A program made the translations under genes and the position numbers. Shown in pieces: positions 1 to 10,109 of a stretch of DNA of 64,000 nt; the stretch's first letter is position 1, and each line of letters opens with the position of its first letter. The DNA lies in assembly GCA_963555705.1 (NCBI GenBank), contig OY743183.1:26137932-26201931 (forward strand), written 5' to 3'. Source of the DNA: Ligustrum vulgare (lineage: Eukaryota > Streptophyta > Magnoliopsida > Lamiales > Oleaceae). The notes under the pieces are model-generated. The model was not told where the DNA came from. It saw nothing but the letters and a program-made list of their open reading frames with translations, and made no database searches.

Positions 1-806
1 CACCGTCACTGTCACCCCCCCCCCTCCGCCATCGTTGCCACCGGAAAAACTCCACTCCTCCCCCACCCCATCACATTCCAATGCCAAATCTCACTCCACC
101 CTTACCACCTTCACTATCGCCGCCACTTACCGCCGACAACACCACAAGATTGAGCAGCAGTAGCACCACCACCACTACTTATTGAAAAAAACACCACCAC
201 CACCACTTATATGCAAAAAAGGCATCGAAGCAGCACCACTACTAGGTCGAAGTGGCAAGGCCGTTGCTTCGGCAAATCCAACAATGGCGCTCAGATCGAA
301 GACAAAAGCAGCGGCGCTGCTACAAGATCGAAGCAGCGGCGCCTGTGCAAGATTGAAAACACTGCTGTAAAACAAAAACAACGGTGTCGCTGCTTGCCCA
401 CGATGTAGTAGCTGCGCCGCTTACCTAGAAATCGTTGCTGCCAACGGAGGTAGTAGGACGACGTTTGAAACAGTGCAGGACTCTAGCAGCAAGAATGGGG
501 TGTGGCCGCGGAGGGGAAGGGGCGAACTGGTGGATCTGTTCAATTGATGTTGGCCTGGTTCAGATGGGAAGAGAGGTTGAAGAGATCGAGAGAGTATCTC
601 TGTGTGTGAGGGGTGACTGGTGAAGATCGTCTCGGTGTCGAGGGGCTGAAATAAGAGAAATTAGGGTTTGGAATAGGAATGTTATTTGATGAATTTATTT
701 TAATTTTATATTATTAATAGTAATAAAATTAAAAATTTATTTAACACCCGATTTTAGAAATTGTTTAAGTTTAGTCTTATTTATGAATTGTGATTTTTAA
801 AAGTAG
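1..806. other. Unassigned GC-rich, low-complexity flank
   Basis: The first 650 bases are much richer in G+C than the rest and full of CCACCA and AGCAG-type simple sequence. Short open frames exist on both strands but have low-complexity translations and no domain I recognise. From about 660 the sequence turns AT-rich. It could be the decayed 5' part of a gene or transposon. No function is assigned. Confidence 0.4.
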
Positions 807-811
807 GGGTA

Positions 812-1036
812 TGTTATAAATTATTAAAAAATTATTAAGAAATCCCTTACCTAACTTCTACCTAATTTATATTGTAAATAATTATTATGAATGACTTTAT
901 ATCCATATAAATAGAGGCCTTCATTGTTGTATTTTACACACTTGAATGGAATGAAGAAATTCTCTCCATCTCTTTCTCGCTAAGCTCTCCATCTCTTTAT
1001 CTCTATTTCTTGTTAGATTTTGATAGTTTCACAACA
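812..1036 (+). repeat. 5' LTR of LOG element copy A
   Basis: The LTR starts TGTTATAAATT and ends TTTCACAACA. It contains a TATA box (TATAAATAGAGG) near 917, so transcription is expected to run rightward. It differs from the 3' LTR at roughly nine positions by eye, about 4%, so the insertion is not very recent. Confidence 0.92.
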
Positions 1037-1052
1037 AGTTATCAGCACGAGT
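1037..1052 (+). promoter_or_regulatory. Putative primer-binding site, not the usual iMet type
   Basis: The sequence AGTTATCAGCACGAG directly follows the left LTR. Copy B has the same TTATCAGCACGAG next to its own 5' LTR (complement at about 49293-49305). It does not match the TGGTATCAGAGC initiator-Met site used by the other LTR elements in this window. I cannot name the priming tRNA. Confidence 0.55.
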
Positions 1053-1739
1053 CTCTAGCCTATTGAGTAATATGACGGGAGTATGCTCTACAGTTGCATC
1101 TAAATGATGAACCTCTGTATCAGAAACCAGATTATTATTAACCAACATTTCATTTTCCAAATCTAGTGTTTTTGGTGTTAGAAAACAAATTATATCCCAA
1201 AGATATGAAAATATTGAATCTGCCTACGAGTTTTCATCATCCATGGACGAGTTTGCCATGAAAATTTTTTCTTGCACTAATAAATGGATGAGGCCACTAG
1301 ACCACTAACTTAGTGGTAGCAGGTGTATATATATATATATTAATTAGTTTAATTATGGATGATTACTAATCATTAAGTAGAATATATATTCTTAATCTAT
1401 TGACACTAATATGGAATCAATTAGATAAAAAAAATAAATAAATAAAGTATAAGTAATATAATCATTGTCATACCGTGATGGATTGAGTTATTATGGACTG
1501 GATTTATAGCTTGACTGGATTTATACCTTAACTGGATATGACTCATTATCGTAACGGATTGGACTATTATGAATACCTTGATTGGATTTGAAGATATGAC
1601 TCTCTCACTCATGAAAGGTAATTATTTTATTATGTTGACACCGCCTATATGGTTGGTCTATCAATTGAATATATGGAATACTTTATATATATTCATATTT
1701 TATATTATTTCAAAAACACCTGAGTTGTTGGTTAATTCT

Positions 1740-1975
1740 AACATATTAGAGGTTGTTGTCAACATATATACGTGGTGGTATAACCCCAGTATTATTATTG
1801 TTAATATATATACAATATTATTGTTATTTGATACTTCATTAAATGATACCAGAAGTTATCAATACTAAAGTTAGAAAATATTTTATCAAATGATACCAGA
1901 AGTTATCATTACCAAAAAGTTGGTAAATGTTGATAAAAATATTTTATCCAATGGTACCCGAAGTTACCAATATCT
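1740..1975 (+). repeat. Hairpin-bearing unit of the LOG element (copy A)
   Basis: This segment has three short imperfect hairpins of one design: GATACCAGAAGTTATC (twice) and GGTACCCGAAGTTACC. Further examples follow at 2150-2240, such as TACTACAGAAGAAGTA and TGCTCCTGAAGAAGCA. The stem bases change together while the loop region (AGAA, CGAA or TGAA) stays similar. The same block is tandemly amplified in copy B. Confidence 0.6.
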
Positions 1976-2507
1976 GTATTTGAAATGGTGGATGAAAATT
2001 ATTCAACAAGAGAATGTTGATGTATGATAAGATAATATCACATGATAGCACGGACATAACTAATGTGAAAATAATCTCATCAGTATTATGAGATAAATAT
2101 TAGATGATAAATATCTCAAAAAGTTCTTGCATGAGCACTTATGTAATCCAGAAGAAGTACATATTTACTACAGAAGAAGTAAAATTTATCATCTAAACGT
2201 ACTGAAATGATATTATTATTATTGCTCCTGAAGAAGCATAAACAAGTCATACATGCAAAATACAAAAGGGGAAAACATTTATGATCCTCAAAATTAGAGA
2301 TGTGTTTCGGGAGTAGCCGTATCCTACCACCTCTGATCTTCTGATGAAATAAAGAAAAAAGGTGTGTTTCAAGAGTAATAATACTCCGTACTCTACCACC
2401 TTAAATCTTTGAGCTACACAAGATTAAACATAGATAAAATCCTAGAAATTTAAGGTGTGTCTCAAGAGTAAGAATACTCCGTACTCTACCACCACCTATT
2501 CTAGGGT

Positions 2508-3160
2508 TCACAAAGATAAATTTACATTAACCGGACTCCAATTTCGCTTGATTCCTCTTCCTTGCGACCAATCTATCTTAACTCCTATTGGATCTTGTAT
2601 TGGAATATATGATTGCAACTTATCCAGCAGTTCCTCGATAGTAGGAGCAGAAATAAGGATTCTCCTAGAAAATTGAGAGATGAATCCCTGTTCCACAGTA
2701 TAATCAAGAAATGTTAGCAAACCATCAAAGAAATTGTTAACATTTAAAAGCCCAATAGGCTTGGTATGGAGATCTAACTGAGCCCATGAGGTAATATTAA
2801 AGATTTCCTCTAAAGTACCAAAACCTCCAGGCAAGGCTATGAAGGCATCAGAACCATATAGCATGCAAGTTATGCGTTCATGGATAGATAAGGTTTGTAC
2901 TTCATGTCCTCGTGTTTTGCCTGCAATATCTACCAAAGGAGTAAGTATAACACCAATCACTTTTACTCGCTCTGTGAGAGCAGATTGGGAAACACAACCC
3001 ATCACACCATTGCTACCACCCCCATACACGAGAGTGATACCTTTCTCTCCCAACTTCTTTCCTAAATCCATGCTGCTTCTAGATACCCAAAACCTTTCCC
3101 TACTTTTGATCCACAAAATACACAGATAGTTTTGATCTGTCGAAATTTTGGTCCTTCCAT
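2508..3160 (-). pseudogene. LOG: LOG-like cytokinin-activating enzyme, frameshifted copy
   Basis: This is a cDNA-like, intronless open frame for a LOG family enzyme. The family removes ribose 5-phosphate from cytokinin riboside monophosphates and so releases active cytokinin in the cytosol. The N-terminal ICVFCGSK motif lies in one frame. After codon 30, near 3071, a G present in copy B (GCAGTGG) is missing (GCATGG), and the rest continues in another frame. That remainder keeps GGGSNGVMG, HER and the nucleotide-binding PGGFGTLEE motif through to the stop. A downstream ATG could still give a product lacking the first part of the Rossmann fold, which would be unlikely to work. It lies antisense to the host retrotransposon, downstream of the cysteine-motif ORF. 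Confidence 0.9.
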
Positions 3161-3300
3161 CTTTGAGAGTATAAGGAAGGAAAAACTTATGAGAAAATGA
3201 TATTTTGGAATGCATGAAACTGTGAAAATTATTGGCTTTTTAAACTTGAAAAACTTCACTATTTACTGCTTGTCTTTTGAAAAATTGAAGGTTTACTTTT

Positions 3301-3340
3301 GACAAAATCACCCTACTCACCTTTCGGTGATTTAATATTT
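3301..3340 (-). other. Conserved inter-ORF hairpin, copy A
   Basis: On the minus strand this reads TCACC-GAAA-GGTGA, a perfect 5-bp stem with a GAAA tetraloop. A second segment, GGGTGATTT, can instead pair with AAATCACC. The block is unchanged in copy B (41684-41712), although the ORFs on either side have diverged. Confidence 0.6.
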
Positions 3341-3423
3341 TTAACCAGCCTTTATCAAAACTCATGAAAGGAAACAAAAAAATATTTTATATGTGCATAT
3401 ATATCAAAATGATTTATCTTGTA

Positions 3424-3968
3424 TCAATGCTGAATAGACAAAACATCATTGTTTATAACAGCCTGGCAAACATGATCTTTTGCTATTATATTTTTGAGAC
3501 TATAACACTCTTTATCGCTGATGAATTTAGCCCATAAAGATAGTAACTCACGCTGCACATACCCACTAGGGTGCGTCTCAAGATTCAATCGAATACCATC
3601 CAATGACTCCTTACTCAGTCCACCCTTAATGAAGTCTATCTTATCATCTCGATTTATGGATGAATATCCTATTGACTTACAACGGGTATCACATGTCCAT
3701 CGAGCACATTTGTAGCAACTATTTAATCTTTTTGCTCTTCCCTTCTTTGCAAAAGTACTCTTATCTAAGCCAGGCTTGTGCTTAGAAAATGAATATGGTA
3801 ATTCATCAGCTAATCGAACTTTTGCTTCGATCAACCAGCGAACATCTTCTGGGATGCCATGATCCATCAGCAACCTCAGTCTTTCGAGCCTAATTCGATA
3901 ATCTTTCTCAAATCATTTACTGGAAGATTGGAATAATATTTGCGAATATTTGAAAGTATGATATCCAT
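3424..3968 (-). pseudogene. Cysteine-motif basic protein ORF, frameshifted copy
   Basis: This is homologous to the intact 181-codon ORF at 41049-41594. The ATG matching copy B's start is at 3966-3968. A missing T near codon 23 (AAAGATTATCG here, AAAAATTTATCG in copy B) shifts the frame. The remaining 149 codons keep the basic patch, the C-x2-C-x4-C-x3-C motif and the C-terminal region at about 91% identity to copy B by eye. The function is unknown; the basic patch plus cysteine motif suggests nucleic-acid binding (inference). Confidence 0.75.
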
Positions 3969-4020
3969 TTTTGATGGATCTAGCATTCTTCCCAAATGAT
4001 CTATTTAAATGCATTATTCA

Positions 4021-4047
4021 ACGCGTAAAAGAGCGGTGGCTCCGCGT
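4021..4047 (-). promoter_or_regulatory. Conserved CGCG patch upstream of passenger ORFs, copy A
   Basis: This is a GC-rich island with ACGCGT and CCGCGT in AT-rich surroundings, about 55 bases upstream of the cysteine-ORF start. A TATA-like TTTAAAT lies between them. The same patch occurs at 40970-40996. CGCG boxes are known binding sites of calmodulin-dependent CAMTA factors; that role here is inference. Confidence 0.35.
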
Positions 4048-5159
4048 GTCAGTGATATCGATTCCATCAAGAAATAATGGAATAAATTATTGAAAAGGTG
4101 GGAACAATGAGATAATGCGTCATTACCTTTTCGATATAAGGAAAGATTTGGCTACAAGATTGAGATCATGAGATATTTCCTTGGATATTGTACCTGATGA
4201 TAGAACATATACAGAAATCTCTCTATGTTATGTTGAGATGAAATGGAATCGATAAATAAGTCGACTACATACAACCCTCTTATGAAAATGAGGTTGATGA
4301 AATTATAATACTTTGGCCAAGTATAAAAATCCCAATGTAGGGATTATTGTTATAGGACCTGAAGTCCAAAACACTTAAATGTGTAATGCCAGTAGTTATT
4401 TGTACAAATGAAAAATATTACACAGTCGTAAAAGACGACTCGTTGCGCGCAAAATTTTTCAAAGAACTGGCATGACATATGGTGGATGTGACTATAATCT
4501 AGATCAATAGTTTGAGCTCTTTGATATACCAATGAGTGAGATCAAAAAGTGTGATTCTCATCTCGGTACTTTGGGAGTTTTCTTTGATGTACCAGTTGAT
4601 CGCGGTACGTTGGGATTTCAAGCGAAATGATTATAGATTATATGTCGAGATTGATATCTATTTCAATGATTGATTATACTCCTGCAAATTAGAAATTGCA
4701 GTTTATAAAGTGCAAGAACATATATGAATAAATTATTGAAAGATTCAATTTGCCCAGAATAGTATCATTATAGAATGAAATGTGATTCTTAAAATAAAAT
4801 CACGTGAAGAATGATAGATATGACCCCATAATATTATATGTTGAAAATAAAATTGGTGTACTATTATCATATTTGAATATTTGGGCATGCAATTGATTTT
4901 CAATATGCAAAAATTATATTATCAACTGGAAAATGAATATTTAATTATTCATCAGAAGTGAATCAATTCTAGATTTGAGTAATGCAATCAGTCAACTAAC
5001 TAAACATTGTTTGGTATAGTATGTTTAGTACATCACAAATGAGCTATGACTTCATAAATGAGTTATAAACTATTTATAAAAGCTCATCACAAACTATATG
5101 TTTGATGAAATAATTTGAGATTGCATTAATATACTTGTGATATTCCTATGAAGGGAACA

Positions 5160-5960
5160 AATACGAGCTGCACTCTTTTTCCCTTAGCTGAGGTTTTGTC
5201 CCACAGGGTTTTCCTAGTAATGTTTTTAATGAGGTAGCAATTATGGCGTATCAATGAGAATAATGTACTCTTTTTTCCTTCGCTAAAGTTTTGTCACACA
5301 GGGTTTTTCCTAGCAAGGTTTTTAAGGCATTGTCACAGCTATCTGCAAGTAATAATTCAACAACAAGCTCTCTCTTTAAATTGTGCTGGAATGATATCAA
5401 CAAATGAAGAAAATCATAGACATCTGGAATGGTATCAACAAATGAAGAAAATCATATACATCTTATGAAGAATGTTATGATATCGACTACACACAAGAAG
5501 ATTTTCATATATACATATTCCAGACGAAAGATGATATCATTATTCAAAAGGTTTATGAATACTTGATTGCACACTTCAGGGGGAGAATTATGTTGTCATG
5601 TTGTACTCTTTTTCCTTCATCCAGGTTTTGTCCTACTAGGTTTTCCTGACAAGGTTTTAACGAGGTAGCGACTGTACTCTTTTTCCTTCATTCAGATTTT
5701 GTCCCATTGGGTTTTACTGACAAGGTTTTAACGAGGCAGTACTAAAGCACTGAAGCACTTCAGCATTTCAGAACTTCAAATTTCAATACATGATTTGTAC
5801 TACTTATCATTGATGTCATTTTGGGTATTAGACTCAATGATTAATGATGGCCAACATCAGGGGGAGCAGCTATACTCTTTTTCCTTCGCTCAAGTTTTAT
5901 CCCACTGGGTTTTCTTAGTAAGGTTTTAACATGGCAGACAATTGAGCTATTGAACAATAA
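5160..5960 (+). repeat. Diverged repeats upstream of the 3' LTR
   Basis: About five diverged units run from CTCTTTTTCCTTCGC through a TTTTGTCCCACTGGG core to an AACGAGGCAG-like end, at roughly 5170, 5265, 5605, 5670 and 5870. Such repeats are familiar from 3' untranslated regions of plant copia elements. Copy B has the same family at 38521-39200. Confidence 0.75.
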
Positions 5961-5976
5961 GTCATTCAAGGGGGAG

Positions 5977-6201
5977 TGTTATAAATTATTAAGAAATTAT
6001 TAAGAAATCACATACCTAACTTCTACCTAATTTATATTGTAAATAATTATTATGAATGACTTTATATCCTTATAAATAGAGGACTTCATTGTTGTATTTT
6101 ACACACTTGAATGGAATGAAGAAATTTTCTCCATCTCTTTCTCTCTAAGCTCTCCATCTTTTTATCTCTATTTCTTGTTAGATTTTGATAGTTTCACAAC
6201 A
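5977..6201 (+). repeat. 3' LTR of LOG element copy A
   Basis: The second 225-bp LTR is preceded by the polypurine tract ending at 5976 and followed by the TSD GGGTA (6202-6206). The stretch 6207-6402 beyond it holds nothing recognisable. Confidence 0.92.
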
Positions 6202-6402
6202 GGGTAGATGTAATTTCCATAATTGGATTTATAGCCCATCTAAATTACACACTTGGCCCAAATAGTTGAAACCGGATCCAATTGAGTGTAAAGAAAAAAA
6301 TATTTAAAAAATAAAGGATTGAATACAACATTCTAGAAATATACTAAGCCTATCTCTACACAAAACCTATCCGGATTCCGATCTGTCACTATGAAAACCA
6401 AA

Positions 6403-8157
6403 CTAGATTTTCCACCCGTGCAATACACGGTATTAAATATAAAAAAAAAAATATTATATTTTAATTATTATTAAATAATAAATGACAGTTTTTTGCCTCT
6501 CATAATCATAATCAAATTACACAAATAACACATGTGCGATGCACGGTATTAAATATAAAAAAAATATTACATTTTAATAACTATTAAATAATAAATAAAG
6601 GTTTTTTGCATCTCGTAATCATAATTAAAATATACAAATAACAATAATAATCAATTTATTAATTGTATTCACTCTTGTGTTGAAAACGGTATTTAAAAAT
6701 TACATTCAAAGTAATTTATACAGAAGAAAATATGATAATTTTAACTAATTATTTGTTAATCAATAATTATATCATGTTTGGTGTAATATTATACAGAAAG
6801 TGACCACTGAATTTTTATATTCGTGTAATTACTTTAACTAAATATCTATTTTTAACGCAATTATTACAATTTATAAATCAATTTATAAATAACACAATTT
6901 TTAAGTTATTTTTTAAGAAGAAAAAAATTTTCTTTTTCCATTTTTCAATTTTCAATTTTAGCTCAATAAATCAATCACAATAATATATATGATCACATAT
7001 CATTTTGTTCCATGCAAAATTTATATCGATATATGTAAACATATCAATCACTATTATTTTGTTCAATGCAATATTTTCAAATTTTCTTCACAATCATTTT
7101 TTGCATTTGACTCTTGTAGTTAACATTTTTTTTCTCTCATCTTATTAACAACACATTTATCAATAAAATAATATTACACATAAATTCATAAAAAAATTCA
7201 TATTTTTAACCACACATTCTACTAAATATAACTTTTCAAATAATAAACGATCATAGATTTCAATAATTCTTATACATTATTTTTAATTTCATTAAAAATG
7301 AAATTTTACACAATTTTCTGCATTTGACTCTTGTAGTTAACTTTTTTTATTGTTAGTTTTCAATAAAAAATTTATCACAATAATTATAAATGCGTGTAAA
7401 ATTTTTTACAAATGAATCTATTTGAGAAATTTTATGATCTATAAAAATGTCTATAAATTTATTCCATCACCATAATTATTAAAATTTAAAAAACAACACA
7501 ATTAGTCAAAATTATTAAAAACTTATTTAGATAGTAAATGTCAATTTATATATTTAAATAATAAACGATCTTAGATTTCAATAATTTTTATACATTATTG
7601 TTAACTTCATTGAAAATGAAAACTTAAACAATTTTCTGCATTTGACTTTTGTATTTAACTTTTTTTTTTTAGTTTTCAATCAAAAATTTAGCATAACAAT
7701 TACAAATGTGAGTTGTAAAACATTTTAGCCTCTATTTTGCAAATCGAGAAAAAAATATTTTTATACAACATAATTTCTCAAATCATTTTTAACCACATGT
7801 ATTTTTTCTACATTTTTCAATCATATATCATATCTCGAAAATATAAAAAATATTTTTAAATACAAATTTTTTTTACAAACAGGCCTATTTGAAAATTTTT
7901 GTGATTTATAAAATGTCTATAAATTATTTATTCAAATTTATCAGGTACATGCTTATCTATATCAAATATTTAAATGAATAAAAAAATAAAACAAAAAAAA
8001 ACGTCAAAATATTTTAATAGTGGCCGCCAGCCAAGTTTGGCTGGCAGACCATTTTTTTAATTTTTTTTTTTTTTTTGGCACAGCCAGAATATTTCTGGGG
8101 GAAAATTTTGGGATGCACTTTTCCTTCTATGTAGTAGTAGGTAGATAGATAGATAGA
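6403..8157 (-). mobile_element. Non-autonomous Helitron
   Basis: Read on the minus strand, the 3' end has a GC-rich hairpin near 6414-6430 followed by CTAG at 6406-6403, the standard Helitron terminus. The 5' end is TC within a TCTATCTATC run near 8149-8157; the exact base is ambiguous. No coding capacity is seen. A second hairpin (GTGCGATGCAC) lies near 6535-6545 inside a direct repeat of about 125 bp, so the 3' end is duplicated. The interior is AT-rich, with related blocks repeated at about 7250-7340 and 7560-7660. Confidence 0.7.
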
Positions 8158-9394
8158 ACGAGAAAAAAAAGAAACAAACGTGTAAATCTACGGTCCGATA
8201 TTCATTTTTTTTATAGGGAACTTTTACAAAAACAATGGTCGATTCATGGACGGAAACTGTGATCTAGCGTTTCAAATGTAAAATATTTTCATTAGACGTG
8301 TAAAAAAAGTTTCAGATCTGCAAATGAAATCGTCAAATCAACGGGTATGTGAAGTTAAATTTGGTAGTTTGCTTAACATAGTAACTAATACACATATGAT
8401 TTTTTTTTTTCTTTTCCAATTTCATTATATAATAACTACTCATACCTTCTTTCCTATGATGCGAGGATTGATTTCGAACTTGCCTAATCGACCAACGTAT
8501 ATTTCCTTAGGCGAACAATGACTGCACTGCCTGTCGAGTAAGGTTAAACTTTTATTCTTCATTTATTTCCCTGAATATTCTATTTTTAAAATCGCTAATA
8601 AAGGTTTTTTTGCAATTAAAACCTTGTTAAAATGTTAACATCTTTAAACAATCGGTAAACATTAAAGTATTAAATATTAAATTGAATCGAATTTCAACAA
8701 GGAAATTCCATCATATGTGAAGAACCATAAAGCTTTGGATTAAATTAATATACAACACAAAATATGAAACAAATAAATAACAAAATTCAACAAACAACTT
8801 TTAGTAGATATACAGCTGGAGATGCTAAATAAAACAAATCTTACAAAAAATCTATAAACTGTGTTACTTAAATGAACACATTTTATTTTTAATTATAGTA
8901 AATTAGGAATTTACAACAATTACTAATCAATAATAATAATAAAAGCCATCATTCTTAAAGTGGAATAGACATAGATAGTACCTTCATGTGAAATTGTGTT
9001 ATCTTCATCTACGCACAAAAATGTACAAATTATGAAGATATGCTAAATAAATAGATTTTTAAGGAAAATGTTGGGAAAAAAACACAGTTACTATACCATA
9101 CATAATTTAGACAATTTGCAAGATAATTACCATCACTTTCAAGGATATAAATTGTGCTCTCACATGTTCCACCATCATGAATATCATTAAAATTAACTGA
9201 AAAAATATAAAATAACAATTAAATTGAAAACAAATCAAAACTTGCAAATTGATAACTTACTCGATTTATTTAGTTCATCCGACTGGGGAACATCTTTTTC
9301 AAGACTCTGCATGAAGGGCATTGGAGAACCTAATTTTTCACAAGATAAAATTCTTCTACCACTTATCTTAAACTTCCCCGACCCTAATACATTA
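8158..9394. other. Intergenic sequence with exon-like fragments (minus strand)
   Basis: No complete gene is visible. Three minus-strand patches look like old exons. At about 8455-8530 an open stretch ends at a GTATGAG donor. At about 9060-9200 an open stretch follows a TTTTCAG acceptor. At about 9262-9394 an open stretch ends at a GAGTAAGT donor. The first and third both contain a GKF(E/K)I-like run, but I do not recognise the family. The copia insertion at 9395 interrupts the third patch. Confidence 0.3.
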
Positions 9395-9988
9395 TGTTAA
9401 GAGATCAAGGCTCAGAATCAACCAAAAAGTGATACAAACACGATTTCAAACACAAAACTTCAGAGAAATTTTATTAATCACAGAAATCGCAAAGTATCAA
9501 AAGAAAATATACAGATTCAAGTCTCTGATTCAAAAATATCAACAAAACTCTATAAAACTTGCAAAATACACAAACAAATTTCACAGAAACACAATTTGTA
9601 TAACAACCACTAAGCACTACTGATTATATACAAAGAATCAGTAAAAACCACTAAGAAATTTGCAAGAGATCAGAGAGTATTTTCTGGAATGAAGAAGACG
9701 AACAGAGAGAGAATCAGAGAGACAGAGCAGAGTGTTCTGGAAGAATGTGACGATTGAAGTGTTTTCAACAATGTTTATCTCCAAATGGACGGTGATGATC
9801 AGAGTTGTGAGATCCAACGGTTTAAGAATAGGGCGGTGTTGAACATGGGCTCAAATTCCGAGTTGTAGATTGGGCTCCAATCACTTGGCCCAAGTTAAAA
9901 CATGCAGGCTTCAAAATTGGGCTATGATACACGGTCCAGTTGGTTTATCTCTTGGGCTTCAGCTGGGCTGGTCCAAAACACATTAACA
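9395..9988 (-). repeat. 3' LTR of the copia element
   Basis: The LTR starts TGTTAAGAGATC and ends TTAACA on the plus strand. A polypurine complement (TTCTCCACCTC) adjoins it. It differs from the right LTR by a few percent by eye. Confidence 0.9.
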
Positions 9989-10109
9989 TTCTCCACCTCA
10001 ATTTGGATCAGCACACCTGCAGACATAAGATAACATAGCAGTATCAAAGTCCTAACAATTTAAGAGAATTCAAAGCATCTTTAAATTTGTTTATAGGGAT
10101 TATTTTAGT

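Larger units (their letters stand above)
812..6201 (+). mobile_element. LOG-carrying non-autonomous LTR retrotransposon, copy A
   Basis: The element has two 225-bp direct LTRs (812-1036 and 5977-6201) with TG...CA ends, flanked by a perfect 5-bp TSD GGGTA (807-811 and 6202-6206). A primer-site-like sequence follows the left LTR, and a polypurine tract (CAAGGGGGAG) abuts the right LTR, so the element reads on the plus strand. The 4.94-kb interior has no recognisable gag, protease, integrase or reverse transcriptase. It holds two minus-strand passenger ORFs, one LOG-like and one with a cysteine motif, both frameshifted. A sister copy lies inverted at 38294-49544. Replication must depend on proteins from a partner element (inference). 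The short LTR and the repeated motif near the 3' end suggest Ty1/copia affinity. Confidence 0.9.

Noticed and set aside
182..623. Short plus-strand and minus-strand frames in the first 650 bases
   Set aside because: Low-complexity translation, overlapping on both strands, with no domain or clear gene structure.
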